Origin: Acanthosoma haemorrhoidale
Taxonomy: Eukaryota > Arthropoda > Insecta > Hemiptera > Acanthosomatidae
Assembly: GCA_930367205.1 (NCBI GenBank)
Contig: OV884015.1
Location: forward strand, 79,313,341 to 79,377,340
Direction: 5' to 3'
DNA length: 64,000 nt
Made by a program: the position numbers and the translations under genes. Under the pieces are notes generated by a model that saw nothing but the letters and a program-made list of their open reading frames with translations, did not search any database and was not told the DNA's origin. Shown here in pieces: positions 46,480 to 57,802 of the stretch (position 1 is the stretch's first letter; the number at the start of each line of letters is the position of its first letter).

Positions 46480-47015
46480 AATAATGCGAGGCCGTCACCT
46501 CTGTTGACACGTGCAAAACATTACAGGACACATGGCAATCTAGCCTGACCGATCCTGGGGGAATTCGTTGGCCTAAGAGGAAGGGAGAGAGGAAATAAGA
46601 CCGAGGCTATGAGGTATCTCCGGCAGGACAATAAACAACTCCTTGGGGGTGAACTATAAAGACAGAAGGACATTAGGAGATAGTTAACCCCGGGAGTAAA
46701 TTGGGTTTCCCCTCCCAGCTCGTTGTTGGTGAGAGGCTCTCCTGGTAGGAAGGTGGACTCGGGGGCCAATTATTGGATTAATTGCAGAGGCCGAGCCGAT
46801 GTTGGAGATGGATGGCTGAGGGCAAATGAGCTCGGAAGGACAAGGAACCCCCTGCGCCCTTCAATTCCGGCCCGCCCATAGATCTAGTGCTGACCCTTTG
46901 GCCGGACATTCACAAATCTCTATTCTCCTCCTCTTAATGGCGTGTCCCTTTAATGGCACTCCATTAAAATAGCGTAATGGTGCTGGGCAACTGGTCCGTG
47001 GGTGGGATGTAAGTA
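46480..47015. promoter_or_regulatory. GC-richer island with homeodomain-site cluster
   Basis: Long GC-richer island without a credible frame. Near its right end four TAATGG cores lie within 46 bp: 46935-46940, 46951-46956, 46961-46966 (reverse) and 46975-46980. The middle two form the perfect inverted repeat TTTAATGG-CACT-CCATTAAA. TTAATGG is a classical Antennapedia/Ubx-type site. Enhancer function is inferred from this clustering. Confidence 0.4.
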
Positions 47016-47066
47016 TGAGATTGACCATAGTTCTCAGGAACAGGCATGTTACACCTTTACGTTGTA

Positions 47067-47200
47067 CAGTACAATCCCGATAATACTTAATGCCGAGGGA
47101 CGCGAGGGTTTATTATTATTGAGATTTTTGAAATAGCGGGATTACGAGCTATTGAGACTTAAAAAAAGCAGAAATTCGAATTAACGGGATTATCATTTTT
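47067..47200 (+). mobile_element. Possible pogo/Tigger-type element end
   Basis: After TA at 47065, CAGTACAATCCCGATAATAC, then GAGGGACGCGAGGG and ATTCGAATTAACGGGATTAT. The CAGT start and the repeated AT-AACGGGATTAT/CCCGATAAT words are in the style of pogo-like terminal regions. The opposite end was not found. Confidence 0.35.
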
Positions 47201-49259
47201 TATTAAAATACCATACACGTACAATACAAACTAAAGTAAGTAAGAACTTAGTTATTCTCGTTAAAAAAAAAATTACCTGAAGTGAAAAAGACATCAGTTG
47301 GAGGGATCCTTGGCACGTTTCATCAATTGCATTGTCCGGGGTCACAATAGCAGAGAAAACATCTTCATTTACATCATTTCTGGTCGTAAAATGACGCAAG
47401 CTATATGTTAGCTTTCGCCTCCTTAAAAGAAACAGACAAATGGACAGACACTTTAGGGGACGCTTTGAGCTCATGGTGGAAGTAGACTGAACTGAAGTAA
47501 AAATAAAAGATATTGAATCCAATTTGAACAGATAAAAATGTAAATACACATGTGAATGGCCGGGAAGGGATATAATAGGCACTGTTTTTTGTGAAAAGAT
47601 TTCGGAACAGTTATTTGAAAATCATCTTTTAAAAAATGACTGAATAGATAAATCAAATGGAATGATGGAAAGATATCTTATACCGAGATAGATGAAGGTA
47701 TTACGGCAGTAGAATTCTGAAAAAAAAGAAATGTTTACTTAAGAAAAAGTATATTAAAAACATATATAGATCTAATTGTGTAACTGTTTTTGAACAATCA
47801 ATTCCTCGACACTTAAAATTACTACGGCAACTTTTTTTGTTTGTTGTATTGTCCAATTTTTTTTTTTCAAAATTTTGCCAAGTTTGAACGATCTCTATGA
47901 ATCGTTATGCTATTCGAGTAAAAATATTACCTCTTTCAGCTACTAAAGCATCTTGTAAATAACTAGGATACACAAAATAATCCTTGAATTATTGCGTGAT
48001 ACCACATTTTATTGACTTTTCTTATACCATAAAACTACCTAGGGACTAGTTATAACTAAAACCCCCATCCCTTTGGAGAAGAGGCCGGAGAAGGAATGGA
48101 GTTAGGAAAAGGGGACGTGCAAGTAGAAGCCAATTTAGCCAGAGCTAACTATCACTAACGTCCTTCTGTCTTAGGCACATCTGGAACTAGGAGTTGCTTA
48201 TTGGGTTCTCTCTCTCCTACGAACCACTCAAAGAATCTCTAAGAGGTGCACACGTAAGCAGCACTCAACTTTACTTTCAACTCTCTCCGTGGGCGGGTCA
48301 CTCTCAGCTAATTGATTTTCTCAAATGGAACAATGGACCGAAGTCTTTGAGGTCAATGCTGGATGTTAGAACGAGGGTTTATTCGGTTAAGGTAGCCATC
48401 GATTTTTTTATTCGGCATCGCAGAAGCTTTTTTTATCGATTTATATATTATTCAAATAAATATATATTGTGCACAACAAAATGGAATATAATTTTAACAA
48501 AAAACTAGCTTAATTGGTACTATATATGTTTTTATCTACATCCTCCTAGTATCACTATCTATACTCAAAGCTTGACATGTGGGGCTGGGGTGCCTCCCCT
48601 GCGGCCCGAGATCTGCTCTCGTCCTTGCACTATTTTAGGCTTGCATCGATGAGATCGTCAAATGTATACCAACTAAGGCATTGATGACTGGTGGTTTCAT
48701 GCCAAAATACAAAAAAAAAAAATAATACCTTCTAGCTTACAGCACATATACAGGATTAACATAATAAGGGAAGCTATTGACAGTGGTCTAATGTGGTCAA
48801 ACCTGGGAGGCGGTGCGCGTTTTTATTTATTTCAAGTCGATCCTGACATAATTATCATGTACTGTTGACCTTATTTAATAGTAGGCAGATAAATACAAAT
48901 TAATAGTAGATTGTAAATGGACAAAATACAATTCCAAAAATGTTCATTGGATATTTGTGCGATAACTAGTTAGAAACTTCAAAATCCTGCATTATAAGCT
49001 GAAATGTGGAGAGTAGATTAACGTAAACGGATAACTGATAAACACCAAAGGAAACCAGAGTTGCTAATTCCAATATTATCGACAAAAAGTTCGGATTATT
49101 ATGAAAAACTACAAAACCACACTACTTAAAAAAAAATGGTTATAGAAAATGTTCCATTCTGCATCGACATTACATGCCTAACTCAACATTGATTAATATA
49201 AAAACCTAGAACACATTCCCGCTATCAAAACCATTCATACTTATGATGCTCCTGGAATT
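47201..49259. other. AT-rich intergenic DNA
   Basis: No gene recognised. About 48060-48320 and 48570-48640 are somewhat GC-richer. The frames in 47.2-47.6 kb lack a domain I can name. Confidence 0.35.
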
Positions 49260-49577
49260 GTGAAACAGAAACATTTCCAGACCTCTTGTTGGGATTTTCG
49301 CCAGTGTTTCTGGCCTGTACTTACTGCCTCACAGAGAGGAACTAATTTAAACTCACCTGAGTACGGCCAAATTCCACTAAGCCTTCCACTAATGTGCAGC
49401 TACGGCGGAGTTAGGCTTACTGTTTTCCACATCCTTGAGGAATGTCTTGGACAACAGCGATGCAGGCAATATCACAGACATCTAACCGATTTTGGTGAGT
49501 TGTTAAACGGGGATTTCACTCTATCAAAAAGATTGTTTCAATTTTTAAAGGGCAGTAAATTGATGAGTAAATTTTAA
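49260..49577 (+). pseudogene. RNase H-type LINE ORF2, C-terminal fragment
   Basis: 105-aa open stretch ending at TAA. It contains a degraded LTRIGHT-like segment (RGTNLNSPEYGQ), then CSYGGVRLTVFHILEECLG, the C-x-C-G--LTV-HIL-EC motif that follows the RNase H domain in I/Jockey/R1-type ORF2 proteins, then a leucine- and phenylalanine-rich tail ending FLKGSKL, typical of their last residues. The Cys-x2-Cys pair is reduced to one Cys and the RT is gone, so it is a dead 5'-truncated copy. Confidence 0.75.
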
Positions 49578-49736
49578 GTTCTGAATTTATAAATAGGACA
49601 GCAATGGTCGCCGTCATGAAATTAGGCGCTTGGAATGAAGTGGATTCTTGGCGCGGTGTTGCCACTTACGGGTGGGTGGGGGACTATTGAAGGAACTACT
49701 GTTGGACATCAATGAAGTAAAAGGATAAAGTATTTT

Positions 49737-50540
49737 AACTATTTTATGGGAAACCGATGTCTTTTTGGTTAAATTTGTAACAAAAGTTGATTTGTAGAAA
49801 TTATAGTCGTAATACTTTGATGTACAAAGTTCGCGTCCCCTGGCCAATATCAAACGTTCGGGCATCCTAGAATATGTAACGGAGGATTGAATTCAAGGGA
49901 TCACGTATAAAGAAGAGAAGTAGTGCACAGAGTGGCAACAAGGCTTAACATGTATTGCGGGTTCTCAAGCTTCTAATTTTGAGATAGCAATTTTTGTATA
50001 GTGGTTGACCTGTTCTTAATTCTAATTAATAAATTTTCGTGATTCAGCTACTACTGCAACGATTGACTAAGAATTGAAAGATGTTGATGGTAAGATTCGT
50101 ACGTTGGTCAATGTGGTAAAGATCTAATTTGTAACTATTTTATGGGAAGCCGATGTCTTTTTGGTTAAATTTGTAACAAAAGTTGATTTGTAGAAATTAT
50201 AGTCGTAATATCCTTTGATGTACAAAGTTCGCTTCCCCTGGCCAATATCCAACGGTTGGGCATCCTAAAATATGTAACGGAGGATTGATGTCAAGGGATC
50301 ACGTATAAAGAAGAGAAGTAGTACTACTGCAATGATTGACTAAGAATTGAAAGATGTTGATGGTAAAATTCGTACATTGGTCAATGTGGTAAAGATCTAA
50401 TTTATAACTATTGTATGGGAAACCGATGTCTTTTGGTTTAAATATGTAAAAACAAGTCGTTTTGTAAAAATTATATTCATAAATTTTTTGGATTGGTCTG
50501 AAGTTCTCCTTCCTCTGGCCAATACCCACCGTTCAATCGC
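49737..50540. repeat. Tandem repeat, three units
   Basis: Unit A 49737-49924, unit B 50133-50322 and unit C 50406-50540 share AACTATTTTATGGGAAACCG, TTTTTGGTTAAATTTGTAAC and CTGGCCAATA. A linker (CTACTGCAACGATTGACTAA ... AATGTGGTAAAGATCTAATT) precedes B (50049-50132) and C (50321-50405). A and B are the most alike. B-to-C period is about 273 bp. No homology to a known element is visible. Confidence 0.85.
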
Positions 50541-51402
50541 CGCAGGGTTTTGTCGAAAAGAGATCAGGTTTGGCCTATTTATTAGCGGACGGTTGGTGAT
50601 GTTGCTGTCCGGATATAGGCATCCTATAGAGGGAGGAGGAAATAGTAGAGCAGATGTCCCTGTGTCCAGGAATACCCTAGCATTAGCCTATCAGCCGGTG
50701 CTTGAAATGGTCTATTCCTAGAGACACAGAAACCTAGGTGGCTTGTTGTCAGTATCACAGAGATAAGTGCTGGATAAAGGCGTCCACTTCTGGCCACCAG
50801 CCAGCCCGCGACGTCAATAGCAGAGGCAGGCACCTCCGAACCGGCCACGGCTTCCAATCGCAAAACATTATTTTCAATTCGATCTAGAGTTACGCTAGTG
50901 CAAAACATTATTCTACTTCTGAAAATAATGATATTTTATGGAATATTGGATGCTATAAACTTTTATAAAACATTCAAATTTCATAGATTACAAAGCCGAC
51001 ACCGACAAGGTAAAATTTTACAGATAATTGAATAAAAAACAATCCAACAGATTAGGAACAAGGTCTAATATCAGCCTGATATGTTTATTTGCATCATTTA
51101 GATCTAATTATAGGACACTGAAGATTTTTCATTTTCCGAATGTTTTGTGAAGTGGACTAATCACCTTCTTCCATGAACCCATTCACAGGCTCGAAGTTAG
51201 ATTTACATTAAATTGTCCTCTATTTCCTTATCCTATACATTTTTCTTTTGCACGTAAAATTGTACTATAACAAAGAAACATTAAGTAGTTAGTTATTCGA
51301 CAACTCTCCTATAAGAGCCTCCATATGTGTTAAAAAGCGAAAGAAAAATGCGAACTTTACGGCAGTACATATGTAATATATAACGATAACTTCGAAGGCA
51401 TA
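50541..51402. other. Mixed intergenic DNA
   Basis: 50541-50880 is GC-richer with no domain in its frames. The remainder is AT-rich. Confidence 0.35.
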
Positions 51403-51472
51403 CACAGGTGGTCTGAAAAGTTTCAAACCTCAACATGAAGATGATAATAAAATAAATAAAAGGTTTGTTAGG
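51403..51472. mobile_element. Mariner-type MITE, truncated copy 2
   Basis: Starts after TA with CACAGGTGGTCTGAAAAG and keeps the core ATGAAGATGATAATAAAATA and TTTGTTAGG, but the right inverted repeat is lost. Confidence 0.7.
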
Positions 51473-52214
51473 ATTGTATTTGCCCACAAGTAAATATATT
51501 CAACCAAGAACCCATGAGTTTGCTCACACCACAAGGGCCATATACACGATATTTTTGGTAATTTTAATTAGTCTATTTTATTATAACTTGACACCTCTTT
51601 GAAAGACATTTATTAACGTATTTTTGTGGGTTTATACTATTAAAAAGCCGGAACTACATACCTTATGGGTCTGTAAGTGAAAATAGATCAGCAGGCAGCA
51701 TCCCTGAGGCCGGTATTCTGTTGAAACCCGTACAGTTGCCAAATCTGACAGAAATTCATACTCGAGAGCCTCACTGACGAATCAGACACTCAACTCAAGA
51801 GGCAATATCGGCGAACAATCAGTGCAGAGCTCCGGCTCATTTGTCTGGCCTGACGGGACAAGAGCAATTAGCCAGACGACTCTCGGCGGTCCCGGAGATC
51901 AATCTCTAGCTAAAGCGACTCCCCGAGCAAGAAGGATGTTTTTTGTCCCCTTGTAGAGCGCCTTGTAAACTGATTCAACAAGGGGTTGACGGATTGGGGC
52001 GGTCCCTTCATTATTTTGCCGCCTCCCAGCTGTCAACCCCTCCGTTCTATTTACTCCAATATAAACAGCCCCGTATCCGTCAACTTCCTGTCACAACTGG
52101 GGCGGTTACCAGCCCTATTAAAGTCTTCTTCAGCCCTTATACACTTTTTAATACAGTTAACTTACTCCCCCTTTTTATCCAACAGGAAACGCTTAATGTC
52201 CTCACGCTACTGAT
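51473..52214. other. GC-richer island
   Basis: About 51700-52150 is GC-rich with CCCCTTGT (51947-51954) pairing ACAAGGGG (51978-51985). Two overlapping frames (75-91 codons) without a domain. Possible regulatory island. Confidence 0.35.
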
Positions 52215-52400
52215 TTGAAAAAAAAGTTGATTTCATTATAAATTTAATTTATTTATCCAGTAATAATAATTGTGATTTAAAACCTCATTCATACTTTATA
52301 AACGATCCCATTCAGCCATTATGTACAGTTAACACTTACACCAACATTCATACAATACATACAAAATCTGCCCAGGAGCCCACATACATAATAGGATTCC
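52215..52400 (-). mobile_element. Retroelement 3' tail, family C, divergent copy
   Basis: Minus strand reads GGGCTCCTGGGCAGATTTTG, GTATTGTATGAATGTTGG, AAAGTATGAATGAGG, and ends against a T run at 52217-52226, in family C order. Confidence 0.5.
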
Positions 52401-53330
52401 CCCAGTGTAGCTGGTGTAGAAAACTAAAAAACTAGGAAGAATGTGACATTATTAATATCGATTCATTTCAGCCACTCAGATGGTTTATATATAACAGTGG
52501 AAGTTGAACAATTTTAAAAAAGATTGAAAGAAAAAAATTTGAGATCACAGAAAATATAGGAAAAAATACCAGAAAATATAAAAATCCCTTTTGAATAAAT
52601 TAAACAAATTCTTAAGAACTAAAGCATTAATATTAAAAAACGAAATACGAATTTTTTATTCTTGAGCACTTTACTTTGATCTAGTTGTTAGGATTTGCAA
52701 TAATTAGCACAGGGTTAATTAGTTACAACCGATCAAAAACCTGCACTCTAAATTTCAAATCATTATAAAATTATAATCAAATCACTAAAAAAATCATAGT
52801 GTTAAGAAATTTTTGAAGACTTATTAACTGTACTGCCAGTGAACACAGTGCGGCACCGAGCAGCAGAGCTGACTGGAGGACAAAATAAGAATGTAATGAA
52901 AGACGATTTGTATTGTGGCCTGTTACAACTTAATTTTTGAGAATATCTTAGAAATTCACTAAATGGAAATCGGTTAATCAAAACTCGTAATTTATTATCG
53001 CACCGCTTATTTATGAATATAATTGGTATGTCTGCCGATCTAAAACGGGTAATGATTGTTAAGTAGTCCGATTTATCCACACTATGTTCTTATCAAGCTA
53101 GTTTATATTTTCTATTCGCTTGCAATTATTATGTAATAAAGCAATTATATTGAAGTAAAATTACTATAGATTTTGACTACAATTTAAATGCTAAAGTTTA
53201 GGCCAAACAATAGTGAACATAGAGGATGGAGAATTCAATAAAAATATGGCTAAAACTTAAATAAGATGTAAATTAAAACGATCATTTTTCAAGAAATGCA
53301 CTTAGGTTGTCTAAAAGAACTGCAATATCT
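52401..53330. other. AT-rich intergenic DNA
   Basis: Nothing recognised. Confidence 0.4.
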
Positions 53331-53346
53331 GTATTTCACTCTGTAT

Positions 53347-53485
53347 TGAACTGATCTGCTTCAAATGACCGTTCTTTTCTTGTTCCTTGGGAAAAGTTTT
53401 GGAAATCTATTCCCATCAATATTCCTCGTTCATCAATTCTCGCTGTCTTTAAATGTAGACTTCAACAGTTCCTCTTTTTCCATCC
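53347..53485 (+). pseudogene. CR1-like LINE ORF2 C-terminus, fragment 2
   Basis: Open stretch SASNDRSFLVPWEKFWKSIP followed by INIPRSSILAVFKCRLQQFL. This is the terminal motif of CR1- and Jockey-like ORF2 in one frame, better preserved than the 46-kb copy. The first 80 bp recur nearly unchanged at 60172-60252. Confidence 0.7.
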
Positions 53486-53930
53486 AATCTACCAATTTAT
53501 AATTCACCATTATTATTGAAACTTTTATTTATTCATTTTATTAATTTCCGATTTCAAAACGTTCCAGCGACATTTCACGGTCTTTCTTCTCTTCTAATGA
53601 TTTCTATATTTTCTTAGTTGGAATTGTCAGCGAATGCCATTCTTCTTTACTAATATGTTATTTGTTTTAATTCAATGCTTTTGGGTTATTTCAGTCATCA
53701 CATATGCACATAGACCCTTTATGATTAAAAAGGCAATCACATTATTGTAATTTAAACATTTTTTTGTTCCTTTTTGTTATTCTTAGTGGACAATGTCCCA
53801 CAATAAAGTACTTTTTTCATTTATTTTCATGAACTTAACTGTAAAATAGATGAAGATTATTTCACTGTTTCGATCCGTAAAAATGGACAAAGGAGAGACT
53901 TTCTTCTTTGTAATTTATCAACCAATAATT
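53486..53930. other. AT-rich DNA, likely LINE 3' UTR
   Basis: TTAGTTGGAATTGTCAGCGA near 53615 corresponds to TTTGCAATTGTCAGTGATC near 46308, so the CR1-like homology with the 46-kb fragment continues into the 3' UTR. Confidence 0.45.
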
Positions 53931-54195
53931 ACGCAAGCGCATTTAATTTGTTTCTGCTGAAGACACACGCCGGTGGCAAAAGGAATATAATCCTTTGTGA
54001 GCTAAGGGTGATCTTGGGCCCACAAATTAGATGTCTTTGCCTGAAGTTGCCGCCTCAAGGCATCTCTTGATTCTCTCTCCCCCTTTTGACATCCAACATC
54101 CTTGGAATAGTTACTTCCTGCCTGTCGGAATGTTTATCTAATTGGAACTACGGCCGGAAATTCTTTACAGGGCTCAATTGAGGATTATACATTTT
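53931..54195. other. GC-richer island
   Basis: Contains TGATCTTGGGCCCACAA and CTCTCTCCCCCTTTTGACATCC. No frame. Confidence 0.35.
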
Positions 54196-54360
54196 AGAAT
54201 ATACGATAATACATCCGATAAATTGTAATTTCAATAACGTTCTGCTATGGAACATTCAATAAAAATCTTACGTCGTTATCTAAATAACCTAATTATTTAA
54301 TTGAAATTTCAAGAACAATACAAATAAATTTGAATTCCGTGAGGTCTATTCTGCCTTTGA

Positions 54361-54407
54361 TACACACACACACAGTTTCCATGTGAGCATATATATATAT
54401 ATATATA
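54361..54407. repeat. (CA)n and (AT)n microsatellite
   Basis: TACACACACACACA at 54361-54374 and an AT run at 54389-54407 directly abutting the LTR. The low complexity hides any target site duplication on this side. Confidence 0.85.
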
Positions 54408-54724
54408 TGTAAGACAATTATTGAAGGTGGGGTGAATAAACTGAAATCAGTTTCTCTGTAAACAAAGTTAGCAATTTTATTCACTATATATTATATTATA
54501 ACAATTATTAATATTGATTTACACAATCTTACCTGTAAACAAAGAAACGACAATTACAGTTTCTAGCTATCAATTCTCTATTTACACTATTTTATTTCAC
54601 ACACTATTTACATGTTCTGTTATCTCACATAACCTTCTCTATCTGATAACTGATGCTCCATCTGGTGGGGGCCAGTGGAAGCAGCACGGCAAATTCAAAT
54701 GAAAGAGAGATCACTTTCATTACA
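54408..54724 (-). repeat. 3' LTR (317 bp)
   Basis: Borders fixed by the second copy at offset 4476 and by the adjoining polypurine tract. It holds the TATA-like box, the inferred transcription start and an AATAAA signal (TTTTATTCAC on the plus strand near 54475). Confidence 0.95.
54545..54554 (-). promoter_or_regulatory. Inferred transcript 5' end / self-primer (3' LTR copy)
   Basis: ATTGTCGTTT on the minus strand, exactly complementary to the 10 bases abutting the 5' LTR (58874-58883). The TATA-like TAAATAGA begins 30 bp upstream (54577-54584). The equivalent site in the 5' LTR is 59021-59030. Confidence 0.6.
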
Positions 54725-54740
54725 TCTCCCCTCTCCGAGG
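54725..54740 (-). other. Polypurine tract
   Basis: CCTCGGAGAGGGGAGA on the minus strand, immediately upstream of the 3' LTR. It primes plus-strand DNA synthesis. Confidence 0.9.
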
Positions 54741-54760
54741 TGAAAATTCTTTGAAAATTT

Positions 54761-57700
54761 TCAGTCTGGTAATATTGGAAGTAATTTTGTTATGTGAAAG
54801 AATCCAGTTTCTTGCTTTCCTCTTCCGGTATTTATTTTATATATTGAATTTGATATCTTTTCTGTTATTTCAAAGGGACCAATTTTTAATTCATCTAGTT
54901 TATTCCTGTTCAATTTGTTGCCATTTTCTATATACACTGTATCTCCTGTGTTAAATTCCCAATGTTTTCTTGATTTATCAAATATTTTCTTGTTGTATTC
55001 ATGAGACTTTTTTGTTCTTTCAAAGGCTAATTTACTGTCATTCATCCAGTTTTCTTTATTGTTTCTTTTTTTTAATTCTTCAGGTAAAATGCTAGTATCT
55101 GTGCCATCCAATAAATACTTGGGTGGAAAACCAGTTACTGTATGTTCTGTTTCATTATATTTATCCACACATTCTTTAGCGACTGTTGTCCAGGCTCTTT
55201 TCTTCCCTTTTTCGTTCATTTTACATCTGATTTTATTGACTAGAGTTTGATTTAGTCTCTCATTTAAACCATTGGAAAAGGGTGCATTAACTGCTGTAAA
55301 TATCAATCGAACCTCCTTTTCCCTTAGGAAATCTTTGAATTCTCTTGAGTTGATTCCTGGGTATTGATCTGTAAGTATTATACCTATTTTCTCTGTTTCC
55401 AGCACATTATTTACTAACTTGATGAAGTCAGTGGCACTCTGAGTTTTTGATGTTGAAATGAATGCATATCTTGTGAAGTGGTCAATAAGCAGGTGGAGGT
55501 ATCTTTTTGTTGATCGTTGTCCTCCAAAACCTCCAATAGTGTCGATTGACATTATTTCGAATGGTTTTGTTGCTGGCCCTAGTTGTGACATTAGCCCATA
55601 TTTTTCTTGCCCTCTGGATTTGTTTTTAATACATATTTCACAGGTTTTACATACTTTTTTTATATTTGCAGTTATATTTTTTGCTGTGTAATAAGGGCAT
55701 ACCCTATTCATCATTTGTTTAATTCCTATATGGCACCATTCAGAATGTATTTCTTTAATGAATTCTAAACTTAAGTTTTCAGATAAAATTATCTTTTCTT
55801 TATTTCTTACTTTTTTATAGAACACTCCATCTTTTTCTATTAATTTTGTTTTGGTGTTTTGTAATATTCTATTTTCCTCTTGATCTTTTTTAATTTCTTG
55901 TATTTTTATCAAATTAACTATTTTTAGGATTTCTTCTTTATTTTCAATTGGTTCTAATACCGGGTTTCTGCTCAAACTATCTGCTTCGGTATTATCCTTT
56001 CCCGGAATGTATTTAATTTCAAAATTGTATTGTGACAAATAGTAAGTTAATTCACCAAGTTCTTCATCCGTTCTTGCTCTTATGTTTAAATTTTCTAATG
56101 GTTTGTGATCTGAAAATACAGTGAATTTTCTTCCAATTAACCAGTATTGCCAATATTTTAATGCCTCTTTGATTGCCAAACACTCTAAATAAATTGCTTT
56201 TTTCCTTTTTTGCGGTTTGCTTAATTTTTTTGAAAAGTATGCTACTGGCTTTTCTTTTCCATTGTTTTGTACTTGTTTCAAAACTGCACCAATACCTTCT
56301 AGAGATGCATCTGTATAAATTCTTATTGGTAAATCATTATCAAATATTTCTAACACTGGTTGGGAACATAGCAATTTCTTTACTTCTGCAAAGGATTTTT
56401 CACACTCTTCCGTCCATAAGAATTTTTCATTTTTCCTTAATAATTTATGCAGTGGATCTAGCAATATCGAGCTTTTTGGTATATACTCGTGATAAAAATT
56501 AATTTTTCCTAAAAATTGTCTGATGTTCTTTTGGGTTTTTGGAGTTGGAAAGTTTTTTATTGAAATTAAGTTGTCCTTTATTGATCTTACTGTATTGTGT
56601 TGTATTATGTGTCCAAGGTATTTTGCTGATTCTGCTGCAAATGTACATTTTTTTAATTTTAATCGGAAACCTTCATTGACTATTGCTTTTATTACTTTTT
56701 CTATATGTTCTATATGTTCTGTGAATGATTTCGAAAAAATTAAGATGTCATCTATATAATTTTCTGAAAAGTCTTTTAAATTGTGCTTTCTTAAGATGTT
56801 GGATAAAATTCTTTGGAAAATAGCTGGTGATGTCTTTAAACCATAGGGTAGGCATGTCCATTGGAAGTGCCCTTCTTGTGTGACAAATCCTGTTTTCTGT
56901 CTATCTTCAATGCGTAATGGAATTGACCAAAAAGCGGAATTTATATCTAGTGTGGTGAAGTATTTGCAGTTTCTTGTTTGTATTATTAAATCATCTATTA
57001 ATGGGAATGGTTGAGCTTGTGGTATAACTAGTTTGTTCAATTCACAAAAATCTATACATAATCTTGATCGCTTGTTTTCATCTCTTTTGAATGCTAGGGT
57101 TACGGGGGCTGCGAATGGACTATAGGACTCTTCAATTAAATCATTTTGTAATAATTTTGCCACCTGATCTTCTATTTCCTTCTTATCTGCTATAGTGCAT
57201 CTATACGGCCTTTTGCTGCAGAATCTGTCCACCAGTAAGTCAATTCTAGCTTCGTAATCCTTAACCGTGCCCACATCATATTTGTTCCTGGCAAATACTG
57301 TACTGTACTTTTCTATCAGTCTTTCTATCGTAATCTTTCTCATATTATCTAAGTGATCTAATTTTATTTTGAACCCGTCTTCTTCGATATGTTCATTAAA
57401 ATTCACTTTAGCTTCTTCATTTTTTTCTTTCTTTTTCTCAGTATTTCCTGTTTCATCTTCTTTCTTCTGTAATATTTGTAGATTCTCATTTTGAATTAAT
57501 CTAAATTTTTTGATAATATCTAACCCTATAAGAAAATCTTCAAAATCATCTCTCTCTACAATGAACACATCAACATATTTTTCTATGTCAAAAATTTTCA
57601 CTTTTATGGTTACTAAACCTTTTGTTTGTGTCACACCATTGACTGTTTTTAAATATATCTTATTAACATTTTCTGTTTTTTTCTTTATCTTAATTAATTT

Positions 57701-57802
57701 TGTATTTATTAGAGAGACTTGGGATCCTGGATCATATGTCCCATTTACCTGTAACTTCTCTTCTAATAATATTTTTACTTTAATCAATGGTGTGATTATT
57801 CG
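54761..57802 (-). CDS. pol: Pol polyprotein (protease, RT, RNase H, integrase)
   Basis: About 1,008 codons open from 57787, without an ATG at its head; entry by -1 frameshift from gag begins at 57802. The retropepsin-like protease comes first, with YDPGSQVSLI (D-P-G instead of D-S/T-G) near residue 18. RT follows at about 200-370, with TLDINSAFWSIPL, LPYGLKTSPAIFQ and the YIDD catalytic box near 345. RNase H at about 470-590 keeps its acidic residues in TDAS, ECLAI, SDHKPL and EADSLSR. Integrase at about 650-990 has an HHCC zinc finger (HSEWCH ... CKTCEIC), the catalytic D, D and E (SIDTIGG, LTDQYPG, NGLNERLNQ), and a GPF module near the end. All catalytic residues expected of Ty3/Gypsy are present, so it should be active. 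Confidence 0.95.
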   Translation of the reverse strand, partial: RIITPLIKVKILLEEKLQVNGTYDPGSQVSLINTKLIKIKKKTENVNKIYLKTVNGVTQTKGLVTIKVKIFDIEKYVDVFIVERDDFEDFLIGLDIIKKFRLIQNENLQILQKKEDETGNTEKKKEKNEEAKVNFNEHIEEDGFKIKLDHLDNMRKITIERLIEKYSTVFARNKYDVGTVKDYEARIDLLVDRFCSKRPYRCTIADKKEIEDQVAKLLQNDLIEESYSPFAAPVTLAFKRDENKRSRLCIDFCELNKLVIPQAQPFPLIDDLIIQTRNCKYFTTLDINSAFWSIPLRIEDRQKTGFVTQEGHFQWTCLPYGLKTSPAIFQRILSNILRKHNLKDFSENYIDDILIFSKSFTEHIEHIEKVIKAIVNEGFRLKLKKCTFAAESAKYLGHIIQHNTVRSIKDNLISIKNFPTPKTQKNIRQFLGKINFYHEYIPKSSILLDPLHKLLRKNEKFLWTEECEKSFAEVKKLLCSQPVLEIFDNDLPIRIYTDASLEGIGAVLKQVQNNGKEKPVAYFSKKLSKPQKRKKAIYLECLAIKEALKYWQYWLIGRKFTVFSDHKPLENLNIRARTDEELGELTYYLSQYNFEIKYIPGKDNTEADSLSRNPVLEPIENKEEILKIVNLIKIQEIKKDQEENRILQNTKTKLIEKDGVFYKKVRNKEKIILSENLSLEFIKEIHSEWCHIGIKQMMNRVCPYYTAKNITANIKKVCKTCEICIKNKSRGQEKYGLMSQLGPATKPFEIMSIDTIGGFGGQRSTKRYLHLLIDHFTRYAFISTSKTQSATDFIKLVNNVLETEKIGIILTDQYPGINSREFKDFLREKEVRLIFTAVNAPFSNGLNERLNQTLVNKIRCKMNEKGKKRAWTTVAKECVDKYNETEHTVTGFPPKYLLDGTDTSILPEELKKRNNKENWMNDSKLAFERTKKSHEYNKKIFDKSRKHWEFNTGDTVYIENGNKLNRNKLDELKIGPFEITEKISNSIYKINTGRGKQETGFFHITKLLPILPD

